From a virus: DNA of 39,073 nucleotides. Under the pieces are notes generated by a model that ran no database searches, was not told where the DNA came from, and saw only the letters and a program-made list of their open reading frames with translations. Where the stretch lies: positions 1-39,073 of IMG/VR virus record IMGVR_UViG_3300048928_000103. One strand, written 5' to 3'. Position 1 is the stretch's first letter; every line of letters starts with the position of its first letter. The position numbers and the translations under genes were made by a program. Positions 13,840-21,669 of the stretch are shown one piece after another.

Positions 13840-14313
13840 ATGAGTGAAAAAATCATTACGTTATCCGGCGCTGCGACGGATGTTCTGTATTCGCTGTTCT
13901 TTCGTGGTGCATTGCAATGCGCTGAGCTGCCATCTAAATCTGGAGCTGCTGAGCTTCGCGAACTGGGGTTCGCGGTAACCCGATATACAGCGACGGAATA
14001 TCTGAAGGAAAGTTATTTCACCTTCCTGACTGCTGAAGGGCAGGAGTTTGCCATTAAGCACCTGGCAGATACGCGCTTTGGTGTTCCTGCTGGTGGTTAC
14101 ATTGGTGGTTCTGTAAATATTCAGTTTGGCCGTATTGAGACTGACCCTCGAAAAGGCTATGCCATCAATGTTGGCATCGGCCCAGAAATTAAGACCAGCG
14201 TGAAGCTATCTCCTGAGATGGAAAAAGCGATTTCTGATGCTGTGTCAGCGGAACTGAAAAAGAATCTTCTGCCCGGTGGCATAATCTGGGATTGCTTACG
14301 GCGTGGAATCTGA
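13840..14313 (+). CDS. Hypothetical phage protein with winged-helix-like N-terminus
   Basis: A 157-aa protein of unknown function. The N-terminal 75 residues (ATDVLYSLFFRGALQCAELP, then ELRELGF and a YFTFLTAEGQEFA strand-helix unit) look like a small winged-helix-type fold; the C-terminal half is variable and ends in an amphipathic helix. I recall related proteins preceding the packaging genes in lambdoid prophages. It starts 19 bp after the structured leader, with AAGGA eight bases upstream. Confidence 0.65.
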   Translation: MSEKIITLSGAATDVLYSLFFRGALQCAELPSKSGAAELRELGFAVTRYTATEYLKESYFTFLTAEGQEFAIKHLADTRFGVPAGGYIGGSVNIQFGRIETDPRKGYAINVGIGPEIKTSVKLSPEMEKAISDAVSAELKKNLLPGGIIWDCLRRGI

Positions 14314-14324
14314 AGGGAGGTTTT

Positions 14325-15782
14325 ATGCAGGTCACTATTGATGGTGTCCAATATGCTCCCGCCAGCGTCGTTTCATCACGGATCGGCATTGCCATTTCGA
14401 CGCATCAGCGCGCAGACGTTTTAAAACGAGCACTTGAACAGCACATGAAGCATCTTCCCGCTGGCGCGCTGGTGGTGGTTATCGATGACGGTTCAAAGCC
14501 TGCAGCGGTAGTTCCCGACGGCGTGCGGCTGCTTCGCCATGATGAATCACTCGGGATTGTTGCCTCGAAGAACGCCAGCCTGTCAGCCCTGATGGATGCC
14601 GGGTGCGAGCATCTGTTTTTATGGGATGATGATGCCTGGCCCATCGCCGATAACTGGCATCTTCCCTACATCGAATCACCCGAACCACATCTGGCTTACC
14701 AGTTTCTCGATCTGGCTGGCCGCAATAAGTTGAATGACCTTTCGGTGCTTTACCGTGACGATCAGCATGTGGCTTACACCGGGCAGCGCGGCGTGATGCT
14801 TTATTACCACCGCAGCGCCATCGAGAAGGTGGGCGGATTTGATCCGGTATACGGTCGCGGTATGTATGAACATAGCGACCTTGCCCTGCGCATCCATAAC
14901 GCTGGCCTGACGACCTGGGCTTACAGTGATGTGGTCGGTTCAGAAAAGTTTATCCATTCACTCGATGAGCATGAGGCTGTAGAGCGTTCCGTACCGAAAC
15001 CAGACCGGCAGGCGCTGGTGGAACGTAACGTTAAAATCCACAACGAACGGCGTGATGCCGGGTATACCGGTTACGTTGAATACCGGCAGCAGCGCGACGT
15101 GGTAATCACAACGCTGCTCACAAGTCAGCCTGACCCGCAGCGCGGTACCAAACTGACGGCCTCGCCTGACATGCTGGCTAAATGGGCCGCATCACTCCGG
15201 CAGTGTGGACGTATCGCGCTGGTGGATGAACTGCAGACAGCCCCGGCAGATGTTGAACTTCACCGCGTCCCTGACGTGAAGATGAATGTCTACTTCCGGC
15301 GCTGGCTGCATATTTGGCAGCATTTACGCGATCACCCTGAATACCGGTTCGTCTGGTGTACCGATGGTACCGATGTCGAAATGCTGCGCGCGCCATGGGA
15401 TGAAATGCAGCCCGGGAATGTTTACGTCGGTTCCGAACCGAAGACCTACGCCGACACCTGGGCAAAACAGAATCATCCTGAGCGTATCTATCAGGAGTTC
15501 ATTGAAGCGCACCGCAATAATGTGATGCTTAATGCTGGTCTGCTGGGTGGCAGCCGCGCTGATGTAATGGCGTTCGCTCACGGCATCATCCGTCTTTACT
15601 ACCGGATCGAGAGTTATCGTTTCTGGAAGAAAGAACAGGCTGGCGCCGCGGTGGGTGACATGCTGGCGTTCGGTATTGTCGCGCAGTCATTCGCTGACAG
15701 GCTGGTCACCGGCCCTCTGGTACATACCGTTTTCAAAACTGATGGGATCGGGAAAGATGTTGCCTGGTGGAAACATAAATAG
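14325..15782 (+). CDS. Two-domain GT-A glycosyltransferase
   Basis: A 485-aa protein. Residues about 19-225 are a family 2-type GT-A domain: GIAISTHQRADVLKRALEQH, the nucleotide-binding VVIDDGS (51-57), the metal-binding WDDDAW (100-105), then the GGFD and ALRIHNAG acceptor-side motifs. A second domain (about 270-480) also looks like a nucleotide-sugar transferase, with WCTDGTDVEML as its DxD-like site. Such enzymes transfer sugars to a phage or host surface or to DNA; the acceptor is unknown. There is no signal peptide or membrane segment, so it acts in the cytoplasm. ATG 14325 has GGGAGG upstream. A second glycosyltransferase lies 600 bp downstream. Confidence 0.8.
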   Translation: MQVTIDGVQYAPASVVSSRIGIAISTHQRADVLKRALEQHMKHLPAGALVVVIDDGSKPAAVVPDGVRLLRHDESLGIVASKNASLSALMDAGCEHLFLWDDDAWPIADNWHLPYIESPEPHLAYQFLDLAGRNKLNDLSVLYRDDQHVAYTGQRGVMLYYHRSAIEKVGGFDPVYGRGMYEHSDLALRIHNAGLTTWAYSDVVGSEKFIHSLDEHEAVERSVPKPDRQALVERNVKIHNERRDAGYTGYVEYRQQRDVVITTLLTSQPDPQRGTKLTASPDMLAKWAASLRQCGRIALVDELQTAPADVELHRVPDVKMNVYFRRWLHIWQHLRDHPEYRFVWCTDGTDVEMLRAPWDEMQPGNVYVGSEPKTYADTWAKQNHPERIYQEFIEAHRNNVMLNAGLLGGSRADVMAFAHGIIRLYYRIESYRFWKKEQAGAAVGDMLAFGIVAQSFADRLVTGPLVHTVFKTDGIGKDVAWWKHK

Positions 15783-15794
15783 CGAGGGTTGACT

Positions 15795-16004
15795 ATGAAA
15801 GTTGAAATAAAAAATGGTGGTGAAGTTATTTGGGCTAGAGATTCAAATTCGTTAGAGGGAATAGCTTCTCGAGGGTACTTAAAGGACGGCACACAGCAAA
15901 AAATAATTACCGCCCTTGAGGAGGCTCTTAGTCAGGCTAAAGGCGAATTGTTATGCTCTGATGACGCTGATTCCATGACGAACATTGGCACTTCCGCCGC
16001 CTAA
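15795..16004 (+). CDS. Small hypothetical protein
   Basis: A 69-aa, AT-rich gene (MKVEIKNGGEVIWARDSNSL, then a charged helix ALEEALSQAKGE). No family is recognised. ATG 15795 has GAGG seven bases upstream, twelve bases after the glycosyltransferase stop. Its last 54 bp overlap the convergent DUF1883 gene, so its C-terminus may have been replaced when that gene arrived. Confidence 0.55.
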   Translation: MKVEIKNGGEVIWARDSNSLEGIASRGYLKDGTQQKIITALEEALSQAKGELLCSDDADSMTNIGTSAA

Positions 16005-16214
16005 ATCCAGTACCACATTCCATTCCCCGCTATGTGGTGCAGTAATTCTAGCAGGGAGCATTTTGTAAAAACCCCCATGGTACTCAAAGCGATTGCCGCT
16101 TCTGTAATTATTGAAATTACTATCAGTGAGAATCATGATGTTGCATTGATGCGAGCAATCTACAACAACGGTATCACCTTGATTCAGATGCATTCTTTTG
16201 TGCAAAAAAGACAT
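15951..16214 (-). CDS. DUF1883-domain protein, antisense moron
   Basis: An 87-aa protein that matches the DUF1883 domain almost throughout (FLHKRMHLNQGDTVVVDCSH, NNYRSGNRFEYHGGFYK, WNVVLDLGGG). The function is unknown; in other proteins, as I recall, the domain is joined to TIR domains, hinting at signalling or defence, but no TIR is present here. It is encoded against the late operon, with AAGGA six bases before ATG 16214, so it needs its own promoter, which I cannot place with confidence. It overlaps the upstream small gene by 54 bp tail to tail. Confidence 0.75.
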   Translation of the reverse strand: MSFLHKRMHLNQGDTVVVDCSHQCNIMILTDSNFNNYRSGNRFEYHGGFYKMLPARITAPHSGEWNVVLDLGGGSANVRHGISVIRA

Positions 16215-16298
16215 TTCATTTCCTTATCAGAGGTAATCAGCCATTCCTCCGTGCCAGAGTGCGCCAGTGTCCCACCACTGACGAGCTGAATGCTTACC

Positions 16299-16312
16299 TT
16301 AACCAGGGTTAA
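16299..16312. promoter_or_regulatory. Perfect dyad TTAACC-AG-GGTTAA
   Basis: A 14-bp palindrome lies in the non-coding stretch upstream of the DUF1883 gene (on its 5' side) and before the terminator at 16343. It could be an operator for the antisense gene. Function is inferred from position only. Confidence 0.35.
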
Positions 16313-16342
16313 TGTGAAGTAACACCCTGATATTTAGACAGT

Positions 16343-16366
16343 AGCCGCCATCGTGCGGCTTTTTTA
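16343..16366 (+). terminator. Intrinsic terminator before second glycosyltransferase
   Basis: AGCCGC and GCGGCT pair around CATCGT, followed by six Ts. It separates the accessory block from the packaging genes for polymerase not modified by Q. Confidence 0.85.
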
Positions 16367-16380
16367 TTGGAGATACGCTG

Positions 16381-16968
16381 GTGGCTGAAGACATAAAGTT
16401 TGTGGTGGTCGGCCATCACACCCGCTTAGGGCGAGCGCAACGTCTTGCCGCGTTGCTGAATGCTCATCTGCTTATTGATGACGGGGACCAAGGCGCGAAC
16501 TGGAATCATCGCCGCGCGCTGGAGTGGGCTGCATGCCAACCATGCCGGGTAGTGGTGCTGGAAGACGATGCGCTTCCTGTGCAGGGGTTCACCGATAAGG
16601 TAACTGACTGGCTGGTTCGCTTCCCTGACGACATGCTGAGCTTCTATCTCGGTACCGGCCGACCGCCGCAGTATCAGAAAGAGATTGCCGGAATGCTGGT
16701 GGATGCGGATCGCGTCTGTTGTGACCACATCGTATTAAGCAAGCTGATTCACGGCGTATGTTATAGCCCTCCTCAGGGCAGGTTGGCGCGAATGCTCAGC
16801 ACATGGAATAAAACGTTGGCAGCTGATTACGCCGTTGGTGAGGCATTCGGTGGCCGGGTAATTTATCCGTGTTACTCGCTGGTGGATCACGCTGACCTCC
16901 CGACGGTTGAGCGTCACCCTGACAACGAGCCGAGGACGGAACGCCGCCGCGCATGGAGACTGGCATGA
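16381..16968 (+). CDS. GT25-like glycosyltransferase
   Basis: A 195-aa protein resembling short GT-A enzymes of the family 25 type: an N-terminal strand-helix unit (FVVVGHHTRLGRAQRLAALL) and the signature VVVLEDDALPVQGF with E61-D62-D63 as the probable metal and nucleotide site. It is about half the size of typical family members, so it may be a minimal enzyme. The start is GTG 16381, with GGAG eight bases upstream. It is coupled to the HNH gene by an ATGA overlap, tying it to the packaging transcript. The substrate is unknown. Confidence 0.7.
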   Translation: MAEDIKFVVVGHHTRLGRAQRLAALLNAHLLIDDGDQGANWNHRRALEWAACQPCRVVVLEDDALPVQGFTDKVTDWLVRFPDDMLSFYLGTGRPPQYQKEIAGMLVDADRVCCDHIVLSKLIHGVCYSPPQGRLARMLSTWNKTLAADYAVGEAFGGRVIYPCYSLVDHADLPTVERHPDNEPRTERRRAWRLA

Positions 16969-17306
16969 ACAAAGAGCCCCGCGTATATGGCAGCCGATGG
17001 GATAAGGCCCGTCTGCGTTTCCTGCAGCAGCACCCACTATGTGTGATGTGCGAGCAGCAGGGGCGCATTACCCCGGCAACGGTGGTTGACCATATCGAGC
17101 CCCACAAACTCAAAGATGCGCTTAAGTCAGGTAACCCGCTGGCCATATCGAAAGCACAGCTCCTGTTCTGGAGTAAAGAGAACTGGCAGCCACTGTGCAA
17201 AGCGCATCACGACTCAACGAAACAGAGAATGGAGAAGAGCGGCGCGGTAATAGGCTGTGATGCCAACGGCTACCCGCTCGATCCTGCGTCTCACTGGAGC
17301 ACGTAA
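16965..17306 (+). CDS. HNH endonuclease (HK97 gp74-like)
   Basis: A 113-aa nuclease with the zinc-binding Cys26-x2-Cys29 and Cys78, and the HNH residues His43 (VVDHIEPHK), Asn73 (NWQPLC) and His81/His82. In HK97-like phages this gene lies beside the cos site and stimulates terminase cutting of phage DNA. It is followed by a small gene, the likely cos region and the terminase genes, as in HK97. ATG 16965 is preferred because GGAG precedes it by six bases and it overlaps the upstream stop. Confidence 0.9.
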   Translation: MNKEPRVYGSRWDKARLRFLQQHPLCVMCEQQGRITPATVVDHIEPHKLKDALKSGNPLAISKAQLLFWSKENWQPLCKAHHDSTKQRMEKSGAVIGCDANGYPLDPASHWST

Positions 17307-17542
17307 TGAAAGACCTCATCATTGAATACCGCGACGGTAAGTTTGTTCAGCTGGCGATTGATGGCGTGGAGATGAAGCACGTAACGTCAATCCAGTTCTC
17401 CCACACCGTAGGCGAGAACGTACCGACACTGACCGTCTCAGGGCATGTGTGGTCCGAGTACGGGAAAGGCGATCAGAAACTCGAACAGGTTGATAAACAG
17501 ACGTCCTGGGATGATGCAGTGAAGCGGATAATGAATGAGTGA
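17306..17542 (+). CDS. Small phage protein between HNH and cos
   Basis: A 78-aa, beta-rich protein (KDLIIEYRDGKFVQLAIDGV, then strands and a C-terminal helix WDDAVKRIMNE). Function is unknown. Its ATG shares one base with the HNH stop (TAATG), with GGAG six bases upstream. Its location beside the putative cos site suggests a packaging accessory role. Confidence 0.7.
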   Translation: MKDLIIEYRDGKFVQLAIDGVEMKHVTSIQFSHTVGENVPTLTVSGHVWSEYGKGDQKLEQVDKQTSWDDAVKRIMNE

Positions 17543-17691
17543 AATCATTTCAAATGCAATGAAATCAAATGAGAACGAATCGCATCGGGGCAGGGGGGGG
17601 ATCAAATCTTCAAAACCTTTGCCCCAAATGACCGCCGCCAAAGTTTGATTTTAACGCTAACCCGATTTTTTTAGTTTTAAGGTGTTGACAT
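17543..17691. other. Probable cos (packaging) region
   Basis: This 149-bp non-coding stretch lies between the HNH-linked gene and terS, where HK97-like phages carry cos. It holds a run of eight Gs (17593-17600) directly after GGGGCA, which is matched by TGCCCC at 17620-17625. It also holds a dyad (ATTTCA and TGAAAT around 7 bases, about 17550-17568) and an AT-rich tract before terS. The nick positions cannot be read from sequence alone. Confidence 0.55.
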
Positions 17692-18177
17692 ATGGCAGAT
17701 AAACGAACCCGTTCCGACAGTTCGGCGGCAGCGGTTCAGGCCATGAAAAATGCAGCAGTGGACACCATCGATCCTCCGTCCCATGCAGGTTTGGAAAAAA
17801 AAGCCGAACCATTCTGGCATGACAATATCAGATCGAAAGCTCTGGACAGTTGGACGCCAGCCGACCTTCTGGCCGCCGTAGAACTGGCAAATAACCAGCT
17901 CTATATCACCGTTTTACGCAAGGATTTACGCAAAGAAGAACGCGTTCGCGGTGAGGCGCGAGACGAAGGGCTAATCAAAGACCTCCGTAAGCAAATTGTT
18001 GAACTGCAGCGAACCATCCTGGCTCAGCGCCGTGACCTGCAGATCCATTCCCACGCAACCAACGGCGAAAGCCGCGACCAGAAGAAACGCAACAAGAATG
18101 ATCGTGATGCACGAAACACGAAAAGCGAGCATCAGAATCAGGACGACAACCTGATCGCCTTTCCCAAGCACGGATAA
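17692..18177 (+). CDS. terS: Terminase small subunit (HK97 gp1-like)
   Basis: A 161-aa DNA-recognition subunit of the packaging motor. The N-terminal half (PFWHDNIRSKALDSWTPADL, LAAVELANNQ) is a P27/HK97-type helical domain, followed by a coiled coil (RKEERVRGEARDEGLIKDLR) and a polar tail. Length and position match HK97 gp1 as I remember it. It would bind near the cos region immediately upstream and hand DNA to the large subunit. ATG 17692 follows AAGGTG. Confidence 0.9.
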   Translation: MADKRTRSDSSAAAVQAMKNAAVDTIDPPSHAGLEKKAEPFWHDNIRSKALDSWTPADLLAAVELANNQLYITVLRKDLRKEERVRGEARDEGLIKDLRKQIVELQRTILAQRRDLQIHSHATNGESRDQKKRNKNDRDARNTKSEHQNQDDNLIAFPKHG

Positions 18178-18183
18178 AAGACT

Positions 18184-19698
18184 ATGACGCGAGGTGAGCG
18201 TGTAATAGCGTTCATCGAGCGCTATTGCATCGTGCCGGAAGGCAAGCTTATCGGCCAGCCAATGAGGCTGGACCCCTTTCAGAAAGAATTCATCCTGGCG
18301 GTTTACGACAATCCAGCCGGAACGGATATGGCGATCCTCAGCATCGCACGAAAAAACGGGAAGACAGGCTTAATTGCCGGAATCCTGCTGGCTCACCTGG
18401 TGGGACCAGAAGCGGTGCAGAACACGCAAATTGTCAGCGGTGCACTTAGTCGGGAACAGGCGGCCATCGTTTTTAACCTCGCGGTGAAGATGGTTAACCT
18501 GAGCCCCAGTCTGCAGGAGATAGTGCACATTACGCCGAGCGGCAAAAAGCTGATCGGCCTGCCCTGTAACGTCGAATACAAGGCTTTATCCGCAGAAGGT
18601 AAGACGACGCACGGCCTTTCCCCCATTCTGGCCATTCTCGATGAAACCGGGCAGGTTAGGGGGCCGCAGGATGATTTTATCGATGCAATAACTACCGCGC
18701 AGGGGGCCCATGAAAACCCGCTGCTGATTGTTATCAGTACGCAGGCAGCCAACGATGCTGACCTGCTGAGCATCTGGATTGATGATGCTGTCAAATCGAA
18801 AGATCCGCACATCGTGTGCCACGTTTATGAAGCGCCAAAAGACGCTGATATCAGTAAACGCGAGTCCTGGCTTGCTGCGAACCCGGCGCTGGGAACATTC
18901 AGGTCAGAAAAAGACATGGCGCGCCAGGCCGAGAAAGCTGGCCGAATGCCAAGCTTCGAAAACACCTTCCGAAACCTCAACCTCAATCAGCGCGTTTCTA
19001 CCGTATCGCCGTTTATCTCCCGCAGCGTGTGGGAGCTTTGCGGAGAGATGCCGATTAACACTCCGAGGAAGTGGTACGCGGGGCTGGATCTGTCAGCCAG
19101 GAACGACTTAACGGCGCTGGTTATCGCCGGTGAAGCAGATGATGGTGTCTGGGATGTTTTCCCCTTCTTCTGGACACCGCAAAAGACTCTTGAAGAGCGA
19201 ACCAAAACGGACCGCGCACCCTATGACGTTTGGGTGAGAGAGGGGCTGCTGCGCACCACGCCAGGCGCTTCGGTGGATTACTCATTCGTCGTTGCGGATA
19301 TTGCTGAAATTATCGTTGATTTCGACCTTACCTCGATGGCTTTTGACCGCTGGCGCATTGACCAGTTCAGGAAGGATGCCGATGCCATTGGGCTGAGCCT
19401 CCCGCTGGTCGAGTTCGGCCAGGGCTTTAAGGATATGGGGCCTGCTGTAGACACGCTGGAGTCTCTGATGCTTAACGGGCGTGTGAGGCATGGCATGCAC
19501 CCCGTATTAACGATGTGTGCTGTGAATGCGGTGGTGGTGAAAGATGCTGCTGGCAACCGCAAGCTCGATAAATCCAAAGCAACGGGCCGTATTGATGGCA
19601 TGGTCGCAATGACAATGTCCGTCGGTGCTGCTAATGGGGAAGTTACCGAACAGGGTGGTGACTTCGATGACTTCATTTTCCGACCGCTGAGCATGTGA
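18184..19698 (+). CDS. terL: Terminase large subunit (HK97 gp2-like)
   Basis: A 504-aa packaging ATPase and nuclease of the Terminase_1 family. The ATPase part has a Walker A-like ARKNGKT (55-61) and Walker B LAILDE (149-154). The nuclease part has acidic residues in GLDLSARNDLTAL, MAFDRWRI and TGRIDGMVAM. It would cut cos and pump DNA into the prohead through the portal. The length equals HK97 gp2 from memory. The portal gene starts at its stop codon. Confidence 0.95.
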   Translation: MTRGERVIAFIERYCIVPEGKLIGQPMRLDPFQKEFILAVYDNPAGTDMAILSIARKNGKTGLIAGILLAHLVGPEAVQNTQIVSGALSREQAAIVFNLAVKMVNLSPSLQEIVHITPSGKKLIGLPCNVEYKALSAEGKTTHGLSPILAILDETGQVRGPQDDFIDAITTAQGAHENPLLIVISTQAANDADLLSIWIDDAVKSKDPHIVCHVYEAPKDADISKRESWLAANPALGTFRSEKDMARQAEKAGRMPSFENTFRNLNLNQRVSTVSPFISRSVWELCGEMPINTPRKWYAGLDLSARNDLTALVIAGEADDGVWDVFPFFWTPQKTLEERTKTDRAPYDVWVREGLLRTTPGASVDYSFVVADIAEIIVDFDLTSMAFDRWRIDQFRKDADAIGLSLPLVEFGQGFKDMGPAVDTLESLMLNGRVRHGMHPVLTMCAVNAVVVKDAAGNRKLDKSKATGRIDGMVAMTMSVGAANGEVTEQGGDFDDFIFRPLSM

Positions 19699-20972
19699 TG
19701 GAAGAACCTAAATACACGATTGACCTGACTACCAATAATGGCTGGTGGGCAAGGCTGCAGTCCTGGTTTGTCGGCGGGCGTTTAGTCACCCCAAATCAGG
19801 GCTCACAGACGGGGCCAGTTTCGGCCCACGGACACCTGGGCGATTCATCCATTAACGATGAACGGATACTACAAATTTCGACTGTGTGGCGCTGCGTGAG
19901 CCTGATTTCAACGCTCACGGCATGCTTACCGCTTGATGTCTTCGAAACCGACCAGAATGACAACCGCAAAAAAGTGGGTTTGAGCAATCCGCTGGCGCGA
20001 CTGCTGCGCTACTCACCGAATCAGTACATGACCGCCCAGGAATTCAGGGAGGCCATGACGATGCAGCTCTGTTTCTACGGTAACGCGTATGCACTGGTGG
20101 ACCGCAACAGCGCGGGTGACGTGATCAGCCTTCTCCCGCTTCAGTCTGCCAATATGGATGTGAAACTCGTCGGAAAAAAAGTGGTTTATCGCTATCAACG
20201 CGACAGCGAATACGCCAACTTTTCCCAGAGAGAGATTTTTCACCTTAAAGGCTTCGGATTCACCGGGCTGGTCGGCCTGTCACCCATAGCTTTTGCCTGT
20301 AAATCGGCAGGCGTGGCGGTGGCGATGGAGGATCAGCAGCGAGATTTCTTTGCCAATGGCGCCAAATCGCCTCAACTCCTCATGACCGGTGACAAAGTTC
20401 TCACAGAGCCGCAGAGAAACCAGATTGAAGAGAACTTTAAAGAGATCGCCGGCGGCCCGGTAAAAAAACGCCTCTGGATTCTGGAAGCGGGGTTTACCAC
20501 TTCACCAATTGGCGTAACGCCACAGGATGCCGAAATGATGGCGTCCAGAAAATTTCAGGTAAGTGAACTGGCGCGATTCTTTGGCGTACCGCCTCACCTT
20601 GTCGGCGACGTCGAGAAGTCAACGAGCTGGGGATCGGGAATCGAGCAGCAGAATCTCGGCTTCCTGCAGTACACCCTGCAGCCCTATATCTCCCGGTGGG
20701 AAAACAGCATTCAGCGGTGGCTTATTCCTGCCAAGGATGTTGGCCGCATTCATGCTGAGCACAATCTCGACGGCCTGCTGAGGGGCGATTCGGCATCCCG
20801 CGCTGCCTTTATGAAGGCAATGGGAGAGGCAGGGCTACGCACCATCAACGAGATGCGACGAACGGACAACCTCCCGCCATTGCCGGGTGGCGATGTGGCA
20901 ATGCGCCAGTCGCAATACGTGCCGATCACCGATTTAGGAACCAACAAAGAGCCCCGTAATAACGGGGCTTAA
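19698..20972 (+). CDS. Portal protein (HK97 gp3-like)
   Basis: A 424-aa protein of the HK97-type portal family. Recognisable stretches include VWRCVSLISTLTACLPLDVF, the QEFREAMTMQLCFYGNAYAL core and the ARFFGVPPHLVGDVEKSTSW wing. Twelve copies form the DNA channel at one capsid vertex and dock terminase and connector. ATG 19698 overlaps the terminase stop as TGATG, and the resulting length matches HK97. The last codons form part of a terminator-like hairpin. Confidence 0.95.
   Translation: MEEPKYTIDLTTNNGWWARLQSWFVGGRLVTPNQGSQTGPVSAHGHLGDSSINDERILQISTVWRCVSLISTLTACLPLDVFETDQNDNRKKVGLSNPLARLLRYSPNQYMTAQEFREAMTMQLCFYGNAYALVDRNSAGDVISLLPLQSANMDVKLVGKKVVYRYQRDSEYANFSQREIFHLKGFGFTGLVGLSPIAFACKSAGVAVAMEDQQRDFFANGAKSPQLLMTGDKVLTEPQRNQIEENFKEIAGGPVKKRLWILEAGFTTSPIGVTPQDAEMMASRKFQVSELARFFGVPPHLVGDVEKSTSWGSGIEQQNLGFLQYTLQPYISRWENSIQRWLIPAKDVGRIHAEHNLDGLLRGDSASRAAFMKAMGEAGLRTINEMRRTDNLPPLPGGDVAMRQSQYVPITDLGTNKEPRNNGA
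20950..20969 (+). terminator. Terminator-like hairpin overlapping the portal stop
   Basis: AGCCCCGT and ACGGGGCT form an 8-bp stem around AATA, followed by TAATTTTT. The stem encodes the last residues of the portal protein. It could lower transcription into, or protect mRNA upstream of, the protease and capsid genes. Confidence 0.65.
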
Positions 20973-20989
20973 TTTTTATGGGGGCCGTA

Positions 20990-21667
20990 ATGCCTGAGAT
21001 CGTAAAAACGCTGTCCTTCGACGAGACAGAAATCAAATTCACCGGTGACGGTAAACAGGGGATTTTTGAAGGCTACGCCTCTGTTTTTAATAACACCGAT
21101 TCCGATGGCGACATCATTCTGCCCGGGGCGTTTAAGAACGCACTGGCGAACCAGACCCGCAAAGTGGCGATGTTTTTCAACCACAAGACGTGGGAGCTGC
21201 CGGTTGGTAAATGGGACAGCCTGGCCGAAGACGAAAAAGGCCTGTATGTGCGCGGTCAACTTACCCCAGGGCACAGCGGCGCCGCCGACCTGAAAGCGGC
21301 AATGCAGCACGGTACGGTTGAAGGTATGTCGGTTGGCTTTTCCGTTGCGAAAGACGATTACACCATAATTCCAACAGGCCGCATTTTTAAGAATATCCAG
21401 GCTCTGCGCGAAATCAGCGTCTGCACTTTCCCCGCCAACGAACAGGCTGGCATCGCAGCCATGAAAAGTGTCGACGGCATTGAAACAATTCGTGATGTGG
21501 AGAACTGGCTGAGGGATTCAGTCGGGCTCACCAAATCACAGGCAGTTGGGTTAATAGCCCGGTTTAAGTCAGCGATTCGGAGCGAGTCCGAGGGCGACGG
21601 AAACGAAGCACAAATCAACGCTCTGCTTCAGAGCATTAAATCTTTCCCTTCCAATTTAGGTAATTAA
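20990..21667 (+). CDS. Prohead protease (HK97 gp4-like, S78)
   Basis: A 225-aa maturation protease. The core runs from GYASVFNNTDSDGDIILPGA through His65 (FNHKTWELPVG) to Ser114 (GTVEGMSVGF), the likely catalytic pair of family S78. It would remove the delta domain of the capsid protein (residues 1-103) and then itself. ATG 20990 gives 225 aa, the HK97 gp4 length, and follows GGGGGCCGTA; an ATG four codons earlier is possible. It is followed two bases later by the capsid gene. Confidence 0.95.
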   Translation: MPEIVKTLSFDETEIKFTGDGKQGIFEGYASVFNNTDSDGDIILPGAFKNALANQTRKVAMFFNHKTWELPVGKWDSLAEDEKGLYVRGQLTPGHSGAADLKAAMQHGTVEGMSVGFSVAKDDYTIIPTGRIFKNIQALREISVCTFPANEQAGIAAMKSVDGIETIRDVENWLRDSVGLTKSQAVGLIARFKSAIRSESEGDGNEAQINALLQSIKSFPSNLGN

Positions 21668-21669
21668 TT

